Below, piece by piece: positions 58,960 to 64,000 of a DNA stretch of 64,000 nucleotides. This stretch comes from Actinomucor elegans (taxonomy: Eukaryota > Mucoromycota > Mucoromycetes > Mucorales > Mucoraceae), in NCBI GenBank assembly GCA_026027325.1, contig JAMSLZ010000002.1, forward strand, positions 2,108,001 to 2,172,000. The letters run 5' to 3'. The notes under the pieces were generated by a model. The model ran no database searches, had not been told where the DNA came from, and was given only the letters and a program-made list of their open reading frames with translations. The first letter of the stretch is position 1, and the number at the start of each line of letters is the position of its first letter. A program made the translations under genes and the position numbers.

Positions 58960-60593
58960 TTAATAAGTAATCAATAATGCATCTGGGCCTTGCCAGGCAC
59001 TAATCAAAAGAGCCGTGGTTAATACCATGGAGAATCGACACCATCTCCAAACAAGATTAAATAGCTTTAAAACATGATTGCGAAGACGTCCCACAAAGGT
59101 CTTGGGCTCATTCATAAAGCGTTGAATTTGCATTTGCTCGGGCTTGAGCGGACTGGGATACAGGTCAGATGATGGATATGGGTCATGGAATATACCAAAA
59201 TCAAACTCTTCATTCTCTTCGTGGTGGTATAGCGCCAAGCACTTCTCTTCGTTATGTTCTTGTTCTATTTGATTAATAAAACTGAGAGCATCATCCAAAA
59301 GGGCTTGGTCGATACCAGTTGCTTTGCTCAAAAGGCTTTCGAGTCCAACAGAAGGTGCATTGTAAAAGGCTGCTAATGATCTCTCGGTAAAGTCAGAAAG
59401 ACCAGGTATAAACGTGGGTTTGCCAGTGGTGGATGGCTCTGTAGTGTTGGATTTGTTTGATTTTAACCATTCTGATTCAAGCTCACCTAATAAAGTGCTT
59501 CTAAACTGATGATTACCACGAGAGGATTCAGCATAGCAACTGGGTGCTGGGGTAGAACGAGTAGAATGGATATTGATGCCGCGTTCTTTGAGTTTTTGAA
59601 GTATAGTACGGTGTTCCTCCAGGTTTTGGTTAAGTTCATCAATATGATTGAACTGGCGTTCATAAGCTTCTTGCAGTTTATCAAAATCCTTTTGTGTGAA
59701 TTCAAACTTTTCAAATTGCTTCTTGAGTTCACCAAGGTCTTTTAGTGTAGCAGCAAGTTTTGCCTCTAGTTCTGTTTTAGATTGGGCTACTAGATCTCTT
59801 TCCTGCTGAATTTTGTCAATTTCTGTGTACAATTCGTCAACTAGATCGTCATTTTCCAGCTGCTGTGTTACTGCAGCAGTGCTTTCCACCTTTTTCTGCT
59901 TTTCATTCATTTCCTGCAGTTCTTGTATTTTGGCAGTAGCGATCTCAAGGTTACCTTTAAGTAAACTAATTTCGTTTTCAAGTTGACGAGTCTTTTTGGA
60001 ATTTGAACGAGTTAAACTGTCTTGCTCTGTCATTGCTGCTTCAAGTTTGGCTGTTAATTCTATGTTCTTGCGTTCCAGCACTTCAATCATTGCTTCACGG
60101 GTTGTTCTTGAAGGAATAAAGCGCATTGAGTCTTCATCACTTGAGTCAATACCGCTATCTTCTTCATCTTGAATAGGCTGAGTGGAATTAGAAGGCGTGA
60201 TTGGCGGAGTGCTTTGTAATAAGGAATCATAACTGTTCTTTAGTCTCAAGTTATGCTCTAACAATGATTTGCCTAATTCGGCTGCCAAAACCAGGTCTAA
60301 TATCACAAGTTTTAATATACAAGTTGATTATCACATGGATTACACATGCAAAACAAAATTACTGCTATGCTTATGCACAGTTCCCATATATTACCTTTTT
60401 CCTTGTCTTTTAATGCACTATATGCATTCTTTAACATTGGAATCAGTTCAGTTGAAGTTTTCTCGGCCATCCAAGACACTGAAGACATGAAAGATGCAGT
60501 AGAAAGCGTTGGGGAAGGTGGCCCCGGTGACACTTGCAATGAGTTTCTATTCAAGTCTAAACGACCAGGAGGTGAAGCTAACTGTGATAACAT
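58960..60593 (-). CDS. coiled-coil protein with a CC1 box: candidate dynein adaptor
   Basis: Two exons on minus (60593-60395, 60296-58960) encode 511 residues. Residues 67-82 read DLVLAAELGKSLLEHN, an exact match to the CC1-box pattern AAxxGxxLLExN of dynein adaptors (BICD, BICDR, HAP1, TRAK, Spindly), which contacts the dynein light intermediate chain. A long coiled coil covers about 135-306. TLLGELESEW at 334-343 resembles the Spindly motif (Leu-hydrophobic-x-Glu) that binds the dynactin pointed end. The C-terminal part contains acidic sequence and ends with a hydrophobic stretch (about 486-501, FSMVLTTALLISAW) that may anchor it to a membrane. The open frame continues upstream of the chosen ATG with Phe/Val-rich sequence that is more likely leader. 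Adaptor function is inferred. Confidence 0.7.
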
Positions 60594-60852
60594 AATAATA
60601 AGAACAACAACAACAAAAAAAGGGGATATTAAAAAAAACAAAAAAATAAAATAAAAAGCGAAAAAGAAAGAGAGAACAATACACACACTCAAGGGCGTTT
60701 TTAACCCTAAACCCATTACACCAATTCATTAAAATGGGTTCACAGTCCGTGGCCAGGCACAGCCAATCAAAGAATTAAATGATATAGTAGAATTTTATTT
60801 TATACAGTAAAAAAAAGAAGAGCAACACGTCTTTTTAATTCCAATATATAAC

Positions 60853-61980
60853 TTATTGAGAAGCTTCGAAAGCAGCCTTGGCTTCCTTGATCTTGTTGAG
60901 ACGTTGCTTCTTGTTAAGAGCAACAGGTCTACGGTAAGGCTTAGCGGGCTTACCCTTCTTCTCGACAAGCTTGGCAGCAGGGTTTTCACGAATAGCTTCA
61001 TGAGCTTCAGCATACATATCTTCAACCTTATCGGAGGTAATACCAGCCTTGATGAAGGTAGAGAATTGCTTCTTGTAACGTTCCTCATCTTCTTCTTCGA
61101 GGTATTCCATGTATTCAGCAACGTGAATACCGTAGATGTAGTTACGGAGGAGTTCATCATCGTTGGTCTTGGTCTCGATATCGAAACCAGGGAAACGGTT
61201 ACCGTTGTGGGGGATGAAGATACCACCATCGGAAGCACCCTTCATGGCACCGAAAACACGGGCACCAGTGGAGGTACGAGCGAGACCGACATCGAGGAAA
61301 GCCTTGAAAGGACGAGGAGCATCCTCAGCAGCTTCAATCAATTGAACGGTACCATCGGGTTCAGTGAAACCTTCGTACTTGTCAGCAAGACCGAGCTTGG
61401 CAAGAGTACGACGGGCAAGGAGGAGACCAGTGGCATAGGCGGAGGCCCAGTTGGTCAAACCACCCTTAACACCGTAACGGGGAAGTTCATGAGCATAAGC
61501 AGCAGAGAAGACAAAGTCACCTTGGAGCTTAGCGTAGATAATTTGACAGACGATATCCTTGTTGGTGAAACGGACAACCAATCTGTACTTGGGAGAGTTG
61601 TACTTGTTCTTGGCTTGAACGACGAGTCTCTTACGAGCATAGTAGTCGGTCTTACCCTCTAGAATCAAGCAAATGCATTTAGTTTCTGAAATCGATCGCG
61701 TCCATTAACAATGACATTACCTCTTCTTCTACGATACTTGACTTGGTAACGCTTGAAGTAGGCCTTGTTCTTTTGTTGCTTGACGAAAGGCTATATAATG
61801 GATGTTTGTTTTTTTTAGTGAATGGGTTCTCTGCATTTTTATAATAGGTTGCCATGCTAATGAGCTCTTGAATGGAAAAATCGATCTTCATCCATCCATC
61901 CAGTATCAATCCATCTTCCATCCAAGTCCCATCATCATGCATCCATTATGTTTATTTGGCTTGAATATCATACGCACCAT
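60853..61980 (-). CDS. RPL5: 60S ribosomal protein L5 (uL18)
   Basis: Binds 5S rRNA with L11 and enters the 60S subunit as the 5S RNP. Three coding exons on minus (61980-61978, 61790-61721, 61658-60853) encode 292 residues, close to the usual 297. The first coding exon is the ATG alone, followed by a 187-bp intron with a GTGCGTATG donor, longer than most here. The conserved N-terminus [20 protein letters not shown] spans exons 2 and 3, then [15 protein letters not shown] and [18 protein letters not shown]. The C-terminus is basic ([19 protein letters not shown]). Codon choice is strongly biased to C-ending codons, as expected for a highly expressed gene. Confidence 0.95.
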
Positions 61981-62315
61981 TTCTAATACTCAATGAAAAA
62001 GGAAAGTCTATCCTATTGCAGCCTTTCCATACTCTATTATTCTCTGCTCTTCAAAATTCGAAGTGAAGTGACGGGGCTTAAAACGCGAGATTTTGTGCAA
62101 TTATGGTATTGTCCTTTTGGTACGAATTTACGAAAGCCAATCTGATGCCACAACTTTTATTTCGTATAGAAGCAAGAGCATACATTTGAAAAGCTTCAGT
62201 CTTTAATTCCAAAGAAAATACAAACGTTCATTTATTTAACAAGGCTATAAATCAACAAATCCTTACTGGGCATTTAATGCAACAACGATATGAAAAATCA
62301 AGTTGAGGTTTCATT

Positions 62316-62377
62316 AGATGCAGCAACTAATTTTAAGCATGGACTACTAATCAACTGTGGCATTTGATCGAGATCCC
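62316..62377 (+). repeat. dispersed degenerate repeat, copy 10
   Basis: GATGCAGCAACTAATTTTAA then CATGGACTACTAATCAACTG and GGCATTTGATCGAGATCC. Closest to copies 1 and 3. Confidence 0.5.
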
Positions 62378-62703
62378 TGCAATTTCTCATCTTCCAGACT
62401 AGGATTATTAAAGAAATTCTTACAATATAAAGTACGATCCATCGACTTTAGTGTTTTAAAATTGTAAGGGACAAAAGAATACTGTGTCGTCAGAGATGCT
62501 TAGTACTTTTTCATATTATTATTGTACAATTATCAAACGCTGTTCATTGAAAAGAGTGCGTACTATTTTACATATTTATCAGAAGTTAAAATTGTGCTTG
62601 CGTTAGTTGAAGATCTATGTAAGTGTAGTAAGCTTTTCATCACGAGCATCAAGGGGAACAGAGTAATCAATCTCTGATGACTAATAAAGATTTGTGTACA
62701 AAG

Positions 62704-62769
62704 CGATCTTTCCTGATCCTGGTTCAATATCACTTCTGTTTAGTATATCGTGCACAGAATGAGCCACTT
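62704..62769 (-). repeat. dispersed degenerate repeat, copy 11
   Basis: On minus: GGCTCATTCTGTGCAC, then ACTAAACAGAAGTGATATTG and CCAGGATCAGGAAAGATC. All parts in order, about 65 bp. Confidence 0.5.
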
Positions 62770-63323
62770 CATTTAATAGATATCAATGATTGTATATAAC
62801 TCAGCAACTAATAGACAATCCATTCATTCATTAACCACTAAGGCAAACATGTTTGGCAAGGCTTCAGTTCAAAAAGTAGCCGATGGTCGAATAGGCTTAT
62901 TGCGACCCTGGTTTGCTTTTGGATGATTCAATTGAATTCTATGATGTTTATATAGAAACCAATTATATTTATTAGTTAAACATGCTATTGACATATCAGA
63001 GTGCAAGTGATGAACACATTATAGACTAAAATCTGTCATTTACTCTATAGGGCAAAAGCTTCTAAATAGCTGCCTGTTTACCGTACATCCTGAATATTGC
63101 TATGATATAGCCTATCTGGAATTAAATGATTAGACATGTATTATGCACTTTGTATAGTACATGTATTGATAATTTAATGATTAGGGTTCTTGTATATGTC
63201 TTGGAACCTGCAATTCGCAAGATGACTCAACATGTAGTGTTACACTACACAATTATACTAATGTATAACTTGCACAATTTTCAATCTCTCACTTTTTTTT
63301 TCTGATTATAAAAGTAACAAGAC

Positions 63324-63758
63324 ATGATATCCTATACTATTGTTGAAAAGCTACCTGATGTACAAACCTATTGCGATATCTGAGTGCAATACAAGTTGTC
63401 CCCAAGAAGTTTGGAATCAGTCACTGTAGGGTTGGCTCGCTCAATTTACGGCGTATCAGTTATTGATGAAGAGTTTGATAAGAAGGTAATTGGAATGGGC
63501 AGAATTATGGGAGATCTTGGCTGTTTTTTTACCATTGTCGACATATGTGTTTTGCCAAATTACCAAAGAAAAGGTATCGGAAAGATCATTATGAAGGCTT
63601 TGATGAAGTTTGTGGAAGAAAAGGTGCCAAAGGATAGTGATGTTACTCTACTTGCTATAGGAGATGCGCAATATCTTTATAAGTAATTCCATTTCTATCC
63701 CACTGCGCCTATGGGTACCATCGCCATGCGATACAGGCGAGATCTGGCTCCTATCTAA
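63324..63758 (+). pseudogene. GNAT N-acetyltransferase pseudogene with two in-frame stops
   Basis: One reading frame of 145 codons (ATG at 63324, final TAA at 63756-63758) encodes a complete small GNAT protein except for two internal stops: TGA at 63381-63383 (codon 20) and TAA at 63684-63686. Family features lie between and beyond them: LSPRSLESV, KKVIGMGRIMGD, the acetyl-CoA loop LPNYQRKGIGKIIM, GDAQYLYK, and PTAPMGTIAMRYRR after the second stop. Related proteins keep an arginine near the first stop; a CGA-to-TGA and a CAA-to-TAA change would explain both. No frameshift is seen, so the decay looks recent. The C-terminal end of a related gene faces it 94 bp away. Confidence 0.75.
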
Positions 63759-63852
63759 TAAATCTAAAACGAGGAACAAAACTGTCAAATATGAGACTAG
63801 ACCATGTGCTGTAACATTTTTGTGTTTATTCTAATAAATGATCTATAAAATT

Positions 63853-64000
63853 CTATTGTGTGTGTCTATAATACATGCCCAGTGATTCAGGCAAACCAGA
63901 CACAAAACCATACTTTTCATACAAGTATCTAGCATCACCATCTGCCATCAGATTAATATAACAATCACGGGTGGTGTTCGTTTTGATGTAATCCATCAAC
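63853..64000 (-). CDS. GNAT N-acetyltransferase, C-terminal part (runs off window)
   Basis: The last 49 complete codons of a minus-strand gene whose start lies beyond 64000. LMDYIKTNT, INLMADGDARYLYEKYGF and PESLGMYYR match the C-terminus of small GNAT acetyltransferases and align with the neighbouring pseudogene (GDARYLY versus GDAQYLY). No stop occurs in the visible part, so this copy may be the functional one. The acyl acceptor is unknown. Confidence 0.8.
   Translation of the reverse strand, partial: LMDYIKTNTTRDCYINLMADGDARYLYEKYGFVSGLPESLGMYYRHTQ

Larger units (their letters stand above)
61981..63323. other. gene-free interval with repeat copies
   Basis: RPL5 upstream region followed by AT-rich DNA with dispersed repeat copies 10 and 11. 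No supportable gene. Confidence 0.55.

Noticed and set aside
60594..60716. In-frame upstream extension of the CC1-box gene encoding a Phe/Val-rich hydrophobic N-terminus
   Set aside because: The sequence is pyrimidine-rich leader DNA like that before other genes here. The ATG at 60593 starts a normal hydrophilic N-terminus.
60856..61662. 268-codon frame antisense to RPL5
   Set aside because: It exists because RPL5 uses strongly biased C-ending codons, which clear stops on the other strand.
61791..61977. Possible snoRNA in the long first intron of RPL5
   Set aside because: An ATGATGA word resembles a C box, but no CTGA D box follows and no terminal stem is visible.
63684..63686. Stop codons of the GNAT copy as intron or readthrough signals
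   Set aside because: A GTAATT word at the second stop could be a donor, but the frame continues directly with family sequence, so an intron would remove needed residues. The context of the first stop is not a known readthrough motif.

Overview
The window is eukaryotic nuclear DNA. It is AT-rich, its genes are split by many short introns (mostly 50-70 bp, GT..AG), and each gene has its own promoter. Gene content (mitochondrial porin, complex III Qcr10, Srp14, ribosomal protein L5, a Crh-type GH16 wall enzyme, a VHS/GAT protein, RhoGAP and anillin-like proteins) points to a filamentous fungus. Intron density, queuine tRNA-ribosyltransferase, a GNL1-type GTPase and BICD/golgin-like coiled-coil proteins fit an early-diverging lineage, most likely Mucoromycota/Mucorales; this assignment is an inference.

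Layout: 1-3.5 kb is gene-free and carries degenerate dispersed repeats. 3502-8741 is an apparently complete CACTA-type DNA transposon: 14-bp terminal inverted repeats, CAC target duplications, a six-exon Tnp2-like transposase on the minus strand, a divergent two-exon accessory gene, and a subterminal array of 39-bp repeats. A 329-bp internally deleted relative with its own AGA duplication lies at 11635-11963. Between them is ornithine carbamoyltransferase, with three Gcn4/CPC1-type TGAGTCA sites upstream. Then come an aldo/keto (xylose) reductase, tRNA-Ile(AAT), porin, SDA1, queuine tRNA-ribosyltransferase, FCF1, an FMP52/TIP30-like reductase, SRP14 and an AAAP amino-acid transporter (to 32 kb).

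From 34 kb: an anillin-like PH protein, a Crh-like GH16 enzyme, QCR10, a RhoGAP protein, an LSB5-like VHS/GAT protein and a GNL1 GTPase, all on the minus strand. Next is a 1906-residue golgin-like coiled-coil protein with a GM130-like N-terminus. Two related minus-strand genes with a 3CxxC-type zinc-finger pattern follow, then an orphan acidic protein, a coiled-coil protein with a dynein-adaptor CC1 box and a Spindly-like motif, and RPL5. The right edge holds a GNAT acetyltransferase pseudogene with two in-frame stops, facing the C-terminal end of a related GNAT gene that runs off the window.

By role, SDA1, FCF1 and RPL5 belong to ribosome assembly and QTRT1 and SRP14 to translation and targeting. 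POR1 and QCR10 are mitochondrial, and the anillin-like, RhoGAP, LSB5-like, golgin and CC1-box proteins belong to cytoskeleton and membrane traffic. I see no operon-like organisation. The strongest discovery leads are the two-gene CACTA transposon with its deletion derivative, and the candidate fungal dynein adaptor at 58960-60593.
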